DNA of 64,000 nt from SAR202 cluster bacterium (lineage in GTDB: Bacteria > Chloroflexota > Dehalococcoidia > Lucifugimonadales > UBA2962). Below are positions 1 to 10,242 of the stretch, in pieces (the stretch's first letter is position 1; each line of letters starts with the position of its first letter). Where the stretch lies: assembly GCA_009392275.1 (NCBI GenBank), contig VFGV01000010.1, positions 62,001 to 126,000 on the forward strand, given 5' to 3'. The translations under genes and the position numbers were made by a program. Below the pieces are notes generated by a model that was given only the letters and a program-made list of their open reading frames with translations, was not told the DNA's origin and ran no database searches.

Positions 1-1259
1 TTGTATAGTTTTTCTCTTCCCGCATTTATAGCTCCACACATTGCAACACCTAAAGCGAAAGCTAACTGCCTGCCACTAGCTATTGAAGCTGATGCGGTGC
101 CATATCTGTCAGATGGCACACTGCTCATTATGGTTAAAGTATTCGGTGGCTCATAAATACCGGATCCTATACCGATTAATAGTAATGCGATGAATATACT
201 TGATTCTGAACCCGATGTAGATAAAAAACTAAACCAAACTAAAGATGCACATATCAAACCAAGACCAACGGCAGAAAGGTGCCATGGGCTAATAAAGCGA
301 AGAATATATCCTGTGAATGGAGCAATAAATACTCTCATAAGAGAATAAAGCATTATAAAAACTCCAGCTTTTGTAGCCGAAAAACCCAAATTATCGATAA
401 AGAAGAATGATGCCAATAACATAATAGCGCCGAGAGATATGTAATGACACATTAAAATAATTAAGCCAAAACCATACCCTGTAATTTTGAATAAAGGCAA
501 GTCTAATATCGGCCTTTTTGATCTCCTTTGATACTGCAATAAAACTGGCAGCGATATTAATAACACCACAACCATGATTAGTACAACAGGGGAGTTCCAT
601 CCGTCTTGAGCGCCTCGATTAAAAATAAGTATTAACGATGCTAGAACTGCAAATAAGGACACTACTCCAATCCATTCTACTTTTAGGTGATTTTCTTCAG
701 AAACATCTTGTTTTTGTAAAACTAACCAAGATAAAACCCCGGCTACTATAGATATTGGTATACGGCTATAAAATAGAGATCTCCAATCTAAATAATCTAA
801 TAAAAACCCTCCAAAGATTGGCCCTCCAGACAATCCTATTCCAACAACTGCTCCGGCGAATCCAATTGCTTTAGCTCGTTCATGACCATGAAAATTATTA
901 ACAATTATTGCATTAACCCCTGCTAGTATCATTGCAGAGCCTACACCCATAAAAATACGCACCAATATTAATTGCCACAACGATGATGTAAGCGACGCCA
1001 ACATTAAAGCCAAAGAAAATATAACAAATCCCAAGGTGTATATGATTCTTTTATCCCTGACATCAACCAGCCAGCCTATAGTCATGCCTAAGCCAACTGT
1101 AGTAACCCAAAACGCTACTGATATCCATAATATAGTTGATGTGTCAGTATTAAACACAGTCGCGAGTTCCGGATAGGTTATAGGCATAAGGCCACTATCA
1201 ACGGTTAAGACAAGGTTGCCTAAAGCTGCAACAATCAAAATCATCCATTTAGACTGCAT
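1..1259 (-). CDS. MFS transporter (DHA2/EmrB-like), partial, runs off left edge
   Basis: Manual minus-strand translation from ATG at 1259: MQSKWMILIVAALGNLVLTVDSGLMPITYPELATVFNTDTSTILWISVAFWVTTVGLGMTIGWLVD...; multi-TM MFS pattern; absent from the ORF track because it has no stop inside the window. Confidence 0.85.
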   Translation of the reverse strand, partial: MQSKWMILIVAALGNLVLTVDSGLMPITYPELATVFNTDTSTILWISVAFWVTTVGLGMTIGWLVDVRDKRIIYTLGFVIFSLALMLASLTSSLWQLILVRIFMGVGSAMILAGVNAIIVNNFHGHERAKAIGFAGAVVGIGLSGGPIFGGFLLDYLDWRSLFYSRIPISIVAGVLSWLVLQKQDVSEENHLKVEWIGVVSLFAVLASLILIFNRGAQDGWNSPVVLIMVVVLLISLPVLLQYQRRSKRPILDLPLFKITGYGFGLIILMCHYISLGAIMLLASFFFIDNLGFSATKAGVFIMLYSLMRVFIAPFTGYILRFISPWHLSAVGLGLICASLVWFSFLSTSGSESSIFIALLLIGIGSGIYEPPNTLTIMSSVPSDRYGTASASIASGRQLAFALGVAMCGAINAGREKLY

Positions 1260-1324
1260 ATGAATGATGAATTTAGTATTAGTATTCAAAATTCTTATGC
1301 TTCAGTTAATTTTCTATTAATGTT

Positions 1325-1696
1325 TTATTCACGTGGCTTCAAAAACTCATCAAAATATTGAACCACCAATTTTTTATATTCTTCTCGAGGAGGGCTAAAT
1401 AAATCTAAAGCCAAAGACCATCCTCCTAAGTTTTGAACACTATGCTCTATACCGCCTGGTATCATCCATCCTTTATTCACGCCTATTCTTTTAGTCTCAC
1501 CACCGATAGTAAAATCAAACTCACCTTGAACACAAAGTCCTGCTTGCTCATGAAAATGAGAATGTACCGGTACAATGGAATAAGGCTCCATTTCAATAAG
1601 GCTTATCATTATTTTGTCACCCCATATAAGCTTAGTTGTTACTCCAGGTGCAAGTTGTTTCCTATCTATATGTTTTAAGTCATAGAAATACGACAT
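1325..1696 (-). CDS. Cupin-domain protein
   Basis: Cupin motif PVHSHFHEQAGLCVQGEFDFTIGGE. Confidence 0.8.
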   Translation of the reverse strand: MSYFYDLKHIDRKQLAPGVTTKLIWGDKIMISLIEMEPYSIVPVHSHFHEQAGLCVQGEFDFTIGGETKRIGVNKGWMIPGGIEHSVQNLGGWSLALDLFSPPREEYKKLVVQYFDEFLKPRE

Positions 1697-1774
1697 ATTA
1701 ATTCGTCTCCCTTTTTATTTACCACTTTGTAATATTTGAATATTTGCTCTGAAAGATTATTAAATCAATCTTAT

Positions 1775-2740
1775 TCATGCTCCATAAGGCATAGCTTTAT
1801 AGCCAAGAGCCCTAGCTTCTTTTGCACGGTCGTTATACGGCTTCAAAGCCTTACAAATAAAATCATTCAAAGGAGTCTCTATATTGTTCTGCTTACCTAG
1901 CTTTGATACTGCGCCATTTAAAACATCTACTTCTAAAGGATTACCGTTGGTCAAATCCATAAACATTGAGGACACTGCCATTTCTTTATGCTCTAATAAA
2001 TAATTCATTTGCTCATCCTCTATTTTGTCAGGCAATTTAATTGCCATAGATCGTGCAACATTAGCGACTTCAGCAATTACTCCTTTGGTCAGATTGAATG
2101 AATCCTCAGTCGTTAGAATTTGGTTAATAGACTCCCGTGTTATGCACATCATTCCACTAAGAGCGCATATTAGGATAAGTTTTGACCATAACGTAGAGGA
2201 AATGTCCTCTGATATAGTGGAATTTATACCTGAGTCAATCATGATTTGATTTATATTAATTATCCCCTCAGTAATTTTTCCTAATTTAGAGCCAAACACA
2301 ATTGCACATCCGCCACCGTATTCATTAATTACACCAGGAGACTTTAATGAAGCATCAATATAAGTAGCTCCAAGTAGTATCGTTGCTTTATGAAAGGCAT
2401 GCTCCAACTGATCACCACTGCCCAGACCATTCTGCAACGTTAGTATAAGGGTATTATGGCCTATTGCAGGTGCAATAATTTTTATTGCCTCAGCATTTGA
2501 ATAGCCTTTCACACAATATAAAACCAATTCGGCTTCAAATGAGCGGTCTAATTCATGTTTAACCAAGACGTTTTGCAATATAAAGTCATTTGAAGTCACA
2601 CTATTAATAATTAATCCGCGCGATTTCATGACTGCAGCATGTTCACCTCTGGCAACAAACAGCACATCATGACCTGCTTTTGCCAACACAGCTCCATAAT
2701 ATCCACCAACAGCACCAGAACCCATTACTAAAATCTTCAT
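1775..2740 (-). CDS. panE: 2-dehydropantoate 2-reductase family protein
   Basis: N-terminal GSGAVGGYYGAVLAKAGHDV Rossmann motif and ketopantoate reductase C-terminal domain. Confidence 0.8.
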   Translation of the reverse strand: MKILVMGSGAVGGYYGAVLAKAGHDVLFVARGEHAAVMKSRGLIINSVTSNDFILQNVLVKHELDRSFEAELVLYCVKGYSNAEAIKIIAPAIGHNTLILTLQNGLGSGDQLEHAFHKATILLGATYIDASLKSPGVINEYGGGCAIVFGSKLGKITEGIININQIMIDSGINSTISEDISSTLWSKLILICALSGMMCITRESINQILTTEDSFNLTKGVIAEVANVARSMAIKLPDKIEDEQMNYLLEHKEMAVSSMFMDLTNGNPLEVDVLNGAVSKLGKQNNIETPLNDFICKALKPYNDRAKEARALGYKAMPYGA

Positions 2741-2862
2741 GATATACGCCTCAGTTCAAAAAGTAATCGAAAAATTTTGTTTAAACAGTTTTCAAACAGG
2801 TTTACATATAATGTATACACTGTGTCAGTTTAACTTCCATCAATAAAACCTTGCAATGGTTC

Positions 2863-2890
2863 TTGACACACAACATAGGGACCATAAAAT
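2863..2890 (+). promoter_or_regulatory. Candidate sigma70-type promoter upstream of M20 peptidase
   Basis: TTGACA (2863-2868), 16-nt spacer, TAAAAT (2885-2890), followed by ggggga RBS and ATG at 2925. Confidence 0.5.
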
Positions 2891-2924
2891 GATGTCTCTG
2901 GAAAAAAGTTATTAGGGGGAATAC

Positions 2925-4025
2925 ATGATAAATAGCGACAGGTTGGTAAAAACTTTTTGCGACATAGTGCAAATCGACAGCATATCTGGAGAAGAAGATG
3001 AAATCGCCGAAGATCTTACCTCACGGTTAGAGAGTCTCGGTTTGACTGTCGAAGCAGATGATTATGGCAATTTGATTGCAAATTCTGAAAACTTTGATTC
3101 AAGCTTTGAATCTCCCCCAATACTATTATCGGTACACATGGATACCGTTGATCCAGGGCGAGGTATAAAACCGCAAGTGGCTGACGGCGTTATAAGGTCT
3201 GATGGAACCACAATTATAGGTGGCGACGCTAAGGCAGGTGTTGCTGCTGTATTAGAAGCAATAGAGTCAATAAATGAAGATAAAGCAGAGCATCTACCGT
3301 ACCAAGTATGCCTAACAAGAGAAGAGGAAACCGGGCTACATGGAGCACGAAATCTTGATTTTTCAAAGATATATGCTAAAGAAGCTATAGTGTTTGATGG
3401 CGAAGGTCCGGTGAATACAGTAACGGTTGCAGCACCTACTTACATTGGTTTTACGATTGAGATTACTGGCCGCGCCGCACATGCCGGGGTGGAGCCAGAA
3501 AAAGGACTATCAGCTATTAGAATTGCTGCAGAACTAATAACACGGATGCCTCAAGGGCGATTGGATGAAGACACGACTTTTAACATAGGATTAATAGAAG
3601 GAGGAAGTGTAAGAAACACTGTTCCAGAAGACGCGAAAATAGTCGGTGAATTTAGAAGTCAAAATATAGAAACAATCGATAACATTGGCCTTGAAATCAA
3701 AGATATTATCAGTAGAGTCCAGCTAATGTACCCTGATGCTGAACTTAAAGAGCACCTTCATACTGAGTTCGAACACTATGAATTTGGAGATAAAGATCCT
3801 ACATATATTCGCGTTGCTGAGGCCATGAGTCAAATGAACTTAACTCCGTCAATGAAGTCAAGTGGTGGTGGTACCGATGGAAATGTTTTCAGACTAAAGG
3901 GAATAACATCTGTTGTTGTAGGCATGGCAGATAATGGAATGCATACCGTACGCGAACACGTAAAAGTTGATGAACTGACTGATGCAGCTCAATTCTGTGA
4001 AATTATTTTAAAAGCTGAACAATAA
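2925..4025 (+). CDS. M20/M42-like (peptidase T-like) metallopeptidase
   Basis: SVHMDTVDPG, TREEETGLHGA, GRAAHAGVEPEKG motifs. Confidence 0.85.
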   Translation: MINSDRLVKTFCDIVQIDSISGEEDEIAEDLTSRLESLGLTVEADDYGNLIANSENFDSSFESPPILLSVHMDTVDPGRGIKPQVADGVIRSDGTTIIGGDAKAGVAAVLEAIESINEDKAEHLPYQVCLTREEETGLHGARNLDFSKIYAKEAIVFDGEGPVNTVTVAAPTYIGFTIEITGRAAHAGVEPEKGLSAIRIAAELITRMPQGRLDEDTTFNIGLIEGGSVRNTVPEDAKIVGEFRSQNIETIDNIGLEIKDIISRVQLMYPDAELKEHLHTEFEHYEFGDKDPTYIRVAEAMSQMNLTPSMKSSGGGTDGNVFRLKGITSVVVGMADNGMHTVREHVKVDELTDAAQFCEIILKAEQ

Positions 4026-4034
4026 GGCATAGAC

Positions 4035-5309
4035 ATGTTAGTGAAACTTGCTTATGGGGAAAGTGGCCTGGAAGTCAATTTTCCCGAGTTGATAACCGAT
4101 GTCGTTGAGCCAGAATATATTCCCGGTTTACCAGACGAAACTGCTGCTGTACAAAGTGCATTAAGAAACCCAATAGGTTCAAAACCGCTTCGACAGTTAA
4201 TATCACATAATCAAAAAGTTGCAATTTCAATTTGCGACATTACACGCCCATCGCCAACAGAAGTAGTACTGCCTATTATACTAAATGAAATATCTCATAT
4301 ACCTAAAGATAATGTGTCTATTCTTGTGGCTACAGGTACTCACAGAGCAAACTCAAAAACTGAATTAATAAATATGGTAGGGAATGAAATAGTAAACAAC
4401 AATCAAATTATCAATCATGACTGTTTTGATGAGGATAATTTGGTTTTGACCGGGCAAACGTCAGATGGCACACCTATTTGGTTAAACAAAACTTGGGTTG
4501 AGTCGGACGTGAGAATAACATGCGGATTTGTCGAACCACACTTTTTTGCTGGCTTTTCTGGTGGCCCTAAAATGGTCGCTCCGGGACTAGCTGGCTTTGA
4601 TACTATAATGGCTTTACATAACTCAGAGAGAATAGGATCCACTAAAGCCGTATGGGGCATTACCAATGGTAATCCGGTTCATGATACTATTCGAGAAATT
4701 TCAAAATTAAGTGGAGTAGATTTTTCAATCGATGTCACTATAAATAAAAATCGGCAAATCACATCTGTATTTGCTGGAAACCTATTCGAGGCGCATAATG
4801 CTGCCTGTGAAACATCAAAACGCATCGTGATGAAACCAGTCAACAATCAATATGACATAGTAGTTACCACTAACTCTGGTTATCCCTTAGATCAAAACTT
4901 ATACCAAACTGTTAAAGGCTTGTCGGCAGCTGCACAAATAGTAAAACCAGGAGGAACAATTATATGCGCTTCTGAATGTAGGGATGGAATGCCAAGTCAT
5001 GGTGAGTACAGCAAAATACTATCTGAATCAAACTCAATGGCTAAACTATTAGAAAAAATTAATAAGACCAAACAGACCAGACACGATCAATGGCAAGTAC
5101 AAGTACAAGCAAAAATACAAATGCGTGCAGAGGTTTTAATTAAGTCAGACTATTTAACAGATACAGAACTACGAGCTGCCCATTTCAAACCGATATCTAG
5201 TATAGAATCTGCTGTTGCCGATTCTATCAATAAATACGGTAAAGCTGCTCGCATCTGCGTCCTTCCGGAAGGGCCTCAAACAGTTCCCTACCTAACGGGC
5301 AATATTTAA
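4035..5309 (+). CDS. larA: LarA-like nickel-dependent racemase (DUF2088 family)
   Basis: GTHR and EPHFFAGFSGGPKMVAPGLAGFDTIMALH motifs; His-Lys-His spacing of 10 and 16 residues matches the known LarA catalytic/cofactor residues. Confidence 0.8.
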   Translation: MLVKLAYGESGLEVNFPELITDVVEPEYIPGLPDETAAVQSALRNPIGSKPLRQLISHNQKVAISICDITRPSPTEVVLPIILNEISHIPKDNVSILVATGTHRANSKTELINMVGNEIVNNNQIINHDCFDEDNLVLTGQTSDGTPIWLNKTWVESDVRITCGFVEPHFFAGFSGGPKMVAPGLAGFDTIMALHNSERIGSTKAVWGITNGNPVHDTIREISKLSGVDFSIDVTINKNRQITSVFAGNLFEAHNAACETSKRIVMKPVNNQYDIVVTTNSGYPLDQNLYQTVKGLSAAAQIVKPGGTIICASECRDGMPSHGEYSKILSESNSMAKLLEKINKTKQTRHDQWQVQVQAKIQMRAEVLIKSDYLTDTELRAAHFKPISSIESAVADSINKYGKAARICVLPEGPQTVPYLTGNI

Positions 5310-5341
5310 ATTTTTGTTAATCAAGATAAAATTTACAAAAA

Positions 5342-5728
5342 TTAAGAAATGCTTGCTTTAGCCCCTGCTTCCTCTAATTTAGTCTTAGTTGACTCAGCAT
5401 CATCTTTACCAACGCCTTCCTTCACATTAGCAGGAGCACTCTCAACTAAATCTTTCGCTTCTTTTAAACCTAAAGATGTTACTTCTCTAACTGCTTTAAT
5501 AACGTTGATTTTATTAGGTCCTACTTCTTCGAGCTTGACGACAAAATCTGTTTTATCTTCAGCAGCTTCTGCTCCTCCAGCAGCTGCTTCAGCACCGACT
5601 CCAGGAGCAGCTACAGCTACAGCAGCTGCGGCACTTACCCCAAAGGTTTCCTCTAATTCCTTTACGAGCTCCGACAGCTCAAGAACTGACATACCCTTTA
5701 TAGCTTCTAAAATTTCTTCTTTACTCAT
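5342..5728 (-). CDS. rplL: 50S ribosomal protein L7/L12
   Basis: Canonical L7/L12 sequence with Ala-rich hinge and [24 protein letters not shown]. Confidence 0.97.
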   Translation of the reverse strand: MSKEEILEAIKGMSVLELSELVKELEETFGVSAAAAVAVAAPGVGAEAAAGGAEAAEDKTDFVVKLEEVGPNKINVIKAVREVTSLGLKEAKDLVESAPANVKEGVGKDDAESTKTKLEEAGAKASIS

Positions 5729-5781
5729 TTATTAACTCCTAAACCCTTTGTATGTAACTTAAATGTTTTATCTAATTAATC

Positions 5782-6495
5782 TTATTCAGTTTTTTCATCA
5801 GTTGCTTCTGAAGTAGCTTCTTCCTCTACTGGTGACTCATCAGTTGCTTCTGAAGTAGCTTCTTCCTCTACTGGTGACTCATCAGTTGCTTCTGAAGTAG
5901 CTTCTTCCTCTACTGGTGACTCATCAGTTGCTTCTGAAGTAGCTTCTTCCTCTACTGGTGACTCATCAGTTGCTTCTGAAGTAGCTTCCACATGTCTTTG
6001 AAGCACATTAGCCAATCCATTAATTGGTGAATTCAAAACATATACTAAGCCTTGTATACCGCCATTCAATTGACCAACTAGCTTAGCTAACAATTCGGTT
6101 TTGCCAGGTAATCGAGATAATTGTTCGATTTCCTTTATATCCAGAGATCTGTCTCCCATTAAAGCGCCACGAATTATTAGATCCGAATCTTCTGAGTCTT
6201 TAATAAAAGTTGTGAGCGTCTTTACTGCATCAACCACCTCTCCATATCCTAATACCAACCCTGTAGGACCAGAAATGATTTCCTTCAGCAAGCTTTTATC
6301 AGCCGAATCAGCTGCAATATAAGCTAAAGTATTCTTAACAATCACATATTCAACGTTTTTTGCCCTCAACATTTTTCTAAGCTCATTTGTATCGCTAACA
6401 GACATACCGGAATAGTCGGTTGACACAGCAATAGTACTGTCAGCTATACGTTTGGTTAAACTTTCTACCACTTGTACTTTTTGTGGTGTAGGCAT
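5782..6495 (-). CDS. rplJ: 50S ribosomal protein L10 with repetitive acidic C-terminal tail
   Basis: L10 core MPTPQKVQVVESLTKRIADSTIAVSTDYSGMSVSDTNELRKMLR...; C-terminus is tandem EATSEATDESPVEE repeats. Confidence 0.95.
   Translation of the reverse strand: MPTPQKVQVVESLTKRIADSTIAVSTDYSGMSVSDTNELRKMLRAKNVEYVIVKNTLAYIAADSADKSLLKEIISGPTGLVLGYGEVVDAVKTLTTFIKDSEDSDLIIRGALMGDRSLDIKEIEQLSRLPGKTELLAKLVGQLNGGIQGLVYVLNSPINGLANVLQRHVEATSEATDESPVEEEATSEATDESPVEEEATSEATDESPVEEEATSEATDESPVEEEATSEATDEKTE
5795..5988 (-). repeat. Tandem repeat, 42-bp unit, about 4.6 copies, inside rplJ
   Basis: tcatcagttgcttctgaagtagcttcttcctctactggtgac repeats identically at 5795, 5837, 5879, 5921, and partially at 5963-5988. 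Confidence 0.97.
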
Positions 6496-6506
6496 ATTTT
6501 TCTCCC

Positions 6507-6535
6507 AAAAAAAATCCCGACTTGCAAGTCGGGAT
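6507..6535 (-). terminator. Intrinsic terminator/attenuator between L10 leader and rplJ RBS
   Basis: Perfect 22-nt palindrome ATCCCGACTTGCAAGTCGGGAT (6514-6535) followed on the minus strand by eight T residues (6507-6514). Confidence 0.85.
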
Positions 6536-6573
6536 GTCCATCATAAACAATTACAACAAACTTACTTCAACTT

Positions 6574-6628
6574 GCCTCGGTAGGTAATATTATTCTGATA
6601 AATTACATCAGGACCGACTGTCTCAGGC
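6574..6628 (-). ncRNA. Ribosomal L10 leader (L10-binding autoregulatory element)
   Basis: Minus strand gcctgagacagtcggtcc...attacctaccgaggc between rplA and rplJ, resembling the L10_leader family core (GCC..AGACAG... CCUACCGAGGC). Confidence 0.8.
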
Positions 6629-6644
6629 TAATCTATTTAACTAA

Positions 6645-7364
6645 TTATAAATCATTTCCTTTTATTTCGCTCATAGCCGCTGTAGAAAGCGGAGTACTGG
6701 GGCCCATGGTGCTAGTTAAAAACGCAGATTGTATAAAGTCCCCTTTTACGCCTGACGGCCTTGCACGCACAATATGATCAACAACCGACGATATGTTCTC
6801 AATCAGTTGCCCTTCATCAAAGCTTGCCTTGCCTACCACAACGTGGATTATCGATGTTTTATCTAACTTGAATTCCACTCGCCCCTTCCTTGCATCATTA
6901 ACCGCTCTGTCTATATCTTCCAAAGCCACAACGGTACCAGTCTTAGGATTAGGCATTAACCCTTTTCTACCTAAAACCTTACCTAATTTACTTACCTTGC
7001 CCATCATATCTGGCGTAGCTATGGACACATCAAACTCTGCCCATCCACCTTCAATTTTTTTTATTAATTCATCGTCTCCAATATAATCTGCACCCGCAGA
7101 TTGAGCAATAGACACACCCTCGCCTTGAACAAAAACTGCGATTTTAACAATCTTTCCATTACCATTAGGTAGAGGAGCAACGCCTCTTACCTGTTGATCA
7201 GCGTGACGCGGATCTGCAGACGTGCGCAAATGCAACTCAATCGACTCATCAAATTTGCTGGTTGCAGTAGCTTTTACTTTCCCTACAGCCTCTTGAATTG
7301 AATACTGTGAATCACGATCAATTAATGCCGTTGCAGAATTATATCTTTTCCCATGCTTACTCAA
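6645..7364 (-). CDS. rplA: 50S ribosomal protein L1
   Basis: GRKGLMPNPKTGTV signature. Confidence 0.97.
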   Translation of the reverse strand: MSKHGKRYNSATALIDRDSQYSIQEAVGKVKATATSKFDESIELHLRTSADPRHADQQVRGVAPLPNGNGKIVKIAVFVQGEGVSIAQSAGADYIGDDELIKKIEGGWAEFDVSIATPDMMGKVSKLGKVLGRKGLMPNPKTGTVVALEDIDRAVNDARKGRVEFKLDKTSIIHVVVGKASFDEGQLIENISSVVDHIVRARPSGVKGDFIQSAFLTSTMGPSTPLSTAAMSEIKGNDL

Positions 7365-7398
7365 TGTGCACTCCTCATCGAAATTATCTACTTAGAAA

Positions 7399-7821
7399 TC
7401 AAACGATTTCTATACCCATACTTCTAGCGGTACCGGAAACGATTTTTATTGCTCCTTCTATATCTGCCGCATTCAGATCGGGCATCTTCATTTCAGCTAT
7501 TTCACGGACTTTGTCTTTTGATACTTTTCCCACTTTATCTCTATTTGGCTCACTACTTCCCTTACTGATTCCTGCAGCTTTTTTTAATAAAGCTGTCGCC
7601 GGAGAGGTTTTGGTAATGAAAGTAAATGATCGGTCTTCATAAACTGACAATTCCACAGGAATAATATTTCCTTGCTGTGAACTGGTCCGTTCATTATATT
7701 CCTTCACGAACGCCATTATATTTACCCCATGTTGTCCTAACGCAGGGCCTATTGGAGGAGCAGGACTTGCCTTACCTGCCTCTAACTCAAGCTTTAAAAT
7801 TGTTAAAACTTTTTTTGCCAC
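7399..7821 (-). CDS. rplK: 50S ribosomal protein L11
   Basis: [33 protein letters not shown] signature. Confidence 0.97.
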   Translation of the reverse strand: MAKKVLTILKLELEAGKASPAPPIGPALGQHGVNIMAFVKEYNERTSSQQGNIIPVELSVYEDRSFTFITKTSPATALLKKAAGISKGSSEPNRDKVGKVSKDKVREIAEMKMPDLNAADIEGAIKIVSGTARSMGIEIV

Positions 7822-7895
7822 ATTAATTCCTTAATAAGTTTAGTTTTTGATATTTTGCGTAAAGATTAACCCGCTTAGGTTAATACACTTATATA

Positions 7896-8468
7896 TTATG
7901 CTCGTTCAACTTGTAAAAAGTCTAATTCAACAGGGGTTTCTCGACCAAAGAAAGATACCAACACTTTCAGTTTTGCACGATCAGGAAATACTTCATCAAC
8001 TGCACCAATGAAATCGACAAATGGCCCATCTTTAACTCTCACAACCTGACCCTTTTCGAATCCAACTCTCACCCTAGGCTCACTTGATTCCATCTGCTGA
8101 AGAATATTATTAACTTCTTCTTCATCAAGTGGCACTGGTTTAGGCCTTTTCTCCCCAGCATCTTCAGCTGATACAAAGCCTGTTACCCCGGGAGTGTTTC
8201 TTACAACATGCCAACTTTCATCGTCCATCAACATCTTAACCATTATGTATCCTGGAAAGATCTTTTTGGACACAGGCACGCGGCTACCATCTTTGATTTC
8301 AATTTCTTCCTCAGTGGGAATAATCACTTCAAAAATTTTATTTGAAACATCCATTGTCTCTATTCGAAGTTCCAAATTACGTTTTACACGTTCTTCCTGA
8401 CCCGAGTAGGCATGAACTATATACCAACGATGATTTGCTTCTTCCTTTATTTTAGTAGCAGCAGACAT
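7896..8468 (-). CDS. nusG: Transcription termination/antitermination factor NusG
   Basis: WYIVHAYSGQEERVKRNLE, VRVKDGPFVDFIGAVDEV (KOW). Confidence 0.96.
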   Translation of the reverse strand: MSAATKIKEEANHRWYIVHAYSGQEERVKRNLELRIETMDVSNKIFEVIIPTEEEIEIKDGSRVPVSKKIFPGYIMVKMLMDDESWHVVRNTPGVTGFVSAEDAGEKRPKPVPLDEEEVNNILQQMESSEPRVRVGFEKGQVVRVKDGPFVDFIGAVDEVFPDRAKLKVLVSFFGRETPVELDFLQVERA

Positions 8469-8473
8469 ATTCC

Positions 8474-8710
8474 TTAATTACCTATAAAAACCCCAACTAG
8501 ACGTGAGAAACCAATATCAATCAAGCCTAGAAAAATACCTATAACCGCAGATACACAAACGACCATTATTGTAAGCCGAGTAGTTTCTTCTCGCGTAGGC
8601 CAAGTAACTCTTCTCAGCTCTGAATAAATTTCGCCGAAAACACGAAAACTAAACGCCTTTTTCGTTGCGTCTGTGTTCACCTTTCGGGCTGCATTTTGTC
8701 CACGCGCCAA
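8474..8710 (-). CDS. secE: Preprotein translocase subunit SecE
   Basis: ELRRVTWPTREETTRLTIMVV. Confidence 0.93.
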   Translation of the reverse strand: MARGQNAARKVNTDATKKAFSFRVFGEIYSELRRVTWPTREETTRLTIMVVCVSAVIGIFLGLIDIGFSRLVGVFIGN

Positions 8711-8718
8711 AAGCCCTA

Positions 8719-8886
8719 CTACCTCACTTCCTTATGAAGTGTGTGTACTCTACATCTCGGACAGTAACGATTTAATTCTAGACGCTGAGGATCATTACGT
8801 CTGTTTTTAGACGTATGATACGTTCGTTCGCGACAACGTTCACATCCGAGATTAACTAAACTTCTTGCATCGCCTTTTTTGGCCAT
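8719..8886 (-). CDS. rpmG: 50S ribosomal protein L33
   Basis: Manual translation [55 protein letters not shown] (55 aa, missing from the ORF track). Confidence 0.93.
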   Translation of the reverse strand: MAKKGDARSLVNLGCERCRERTYHTSKNRRNDPQRLELNRYCPRCRVHTLHKEVR

Positions 8887-8898
8887 GGATTATATTAC

Positions 8899-10104
8899 CT
8901 ATTTGATTACTTTTGTTATAACTCCCGAGCCCACAGTTCTTCCGCCTTCCCTAACGGCAAACCTTAACTGGTCTTCTAAAGCTACCGGAGTAATAAGTTT
9001 AATTTTCATTTCCACATTGTCACCAGGCATAACCATTTCTACGCCGGAGGGCAATTCTATCTCACCAGTAACGTCAGTGGTTCGTATGTAAAACTGAGGT
9101 TTATATCCTTGGAAGAAAGGAGTATGTCGACCACCTTCTTCCTTACTCAATACATAAACATTTGCCTCAGCTTCAACATGAGGAGTGATACTTCCAGGCT
9201 TAGCCAAAACTTGGCCTCTTTCAACATCTTCTCTGTCAATACCTCTAACCAATAGCCCAACAGCATCGCCCGCTTCACCTTCGTCAAGCGTCTTGTGGAA
9301 CATCTCCACACCAGTGACTACTGTAGTCGTTGTCTCTTTTATACCAACGATTTCTACTTCGTCTCCTGTATTAACAACACCTTGCTCGATTCTGCCGGTA
9401 ACAACAGTACCTCTGCCTTTAATACCAAAAACATCTTCTACTGGCATAAGGAAAGGTTTATCTTTCGGCCTGTTAGGTACTGGCACATATGAGTCAACAG
9501 CGTCCATTAACTCCCATATCTTTCCACCCCATTCTGAATCACGCCCTAATTGATCATCAGGTGCCTCCAATGCATTTAGCGCACTGAGCCTTACAATTGG
9601 AATATCATCTCCAGGGAAACCATATTCAGTCAAAAGCTCCCTTAATTCCATTTCCACCAACTCTAGCAGTTCTTCATCATCCATTGCATCGACTTTATTC
9701 AAAGCAACGACAATTGCAGGCACTTCTACCTGCCTAGCTAGAAGAATATGCTCTCGCGTCTGTGGCATCGGTCCATCTGGAGCGCTCACCACTAAGATAG
9801 CACCATCCATCTGCGCAGCGCCTGTAATCATATTCTTGATATAGTCAGCGTGACCTGGGCAGTCGACATGAGCATAATGACGCTCTTCTGTCTCATATTC
9901 AACATGAGTAATAGCTATCGTCACACCACGTGCTCTCTCCTCAGGGGCATTGTCTATCGTATCAAAAGCTCTAAAGTTAGCTTGACCCGAAGACGCCAGC
10001 GTCCGAGTGATTGCAGCAGTCAACGTAGTTTTTCCATGATCTACGTGTCCTATTGTTCCAACATTTATATGCGGTTTATCTCTTACAAATTTTTCCTTCG
10101 CCAT
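8899..10104 (-). CDS. tuf: Elongation factor Tu
   Basis: [43 protein letters not shown]. Confidence 0.98.
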   Translation of the reverse strand: MAKEKFVRDKPHINVGTIGHVDHGKTTLTAAITRTLASSGQANFRAFDTIDNAPEERARGVTIAITHVEYETEERHYAHVDCPGHADYIKNMITGAAQMDGAILVVSAPDGPMPQTREHILLARQVEVPAIVVALNKVDAMDDEELLELVEMELRELLTEYGFPGDDIPIVRLSALNALEAPDDQLGRDSEWGGKIWELMDAVDSYVPVPNRPKDKPFLMPVEDVFGIKGRGTVVTGRIEQGVVNTGDEVEIVGIKETTTTVVTGVEMFHKTLDEGEAGDAVGLLVRGIDREDVERGQVLAKPGSITPHVEAEANVYVLSKEEGGRHTPFFQGYKPQFYIRTTDVTGEIELPSGVEMVMPGDNVEMKIKLITPVALEDQLRFAVREGGRTVGSGVITKVIK

Positions 10105-10132
10105 TCAGCTATTCTCCATTGTTGTTTACACC

Positions 10133-10205
10133 AGCCCACAAGCAGACTTGAACTGCTGACCTCGTTCTTACCAAGAACGTGCTCTGCCAACTGAGCTATG
10201 TGGGC
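10133..10205 (-). tRNA. tRNA-Thr(GGT)
   Basis: Acceptor GCCCACA/TGTGGGC, anticodon loop TTGGTAA, T-loop GTTCAAGTC. Confidence 0.93.
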
Positions 10206-10242
10206 CCGTGGGGTTTTGGTATCAATTTTAAAGTCCAGAGAG

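Noticed and set aside
5349-5735. 128-aa plus-strand ORF antisense to rplL
   Set aside because: Shadow ORF of a strongly conserved ribosomal gene; low-complexity Ala/Ser/Pro composition typical of antisense frames.
5795-5988. CRISPR-like direct repeats
   Set aside because: Units are contiguous with no spacers and lie in frame in rplJ; simple tandem repeat.
9185-9553. 122-aa plus-strand ORF antisense to tuf, and similar antisense ORFs (6793-7086, 7298-7642, 13446-13769, 18414-18896, 46132-46509)
   Set aside because: All lie entirely or mostly opposite confidently identified conserved genes and have no recognisable domain.
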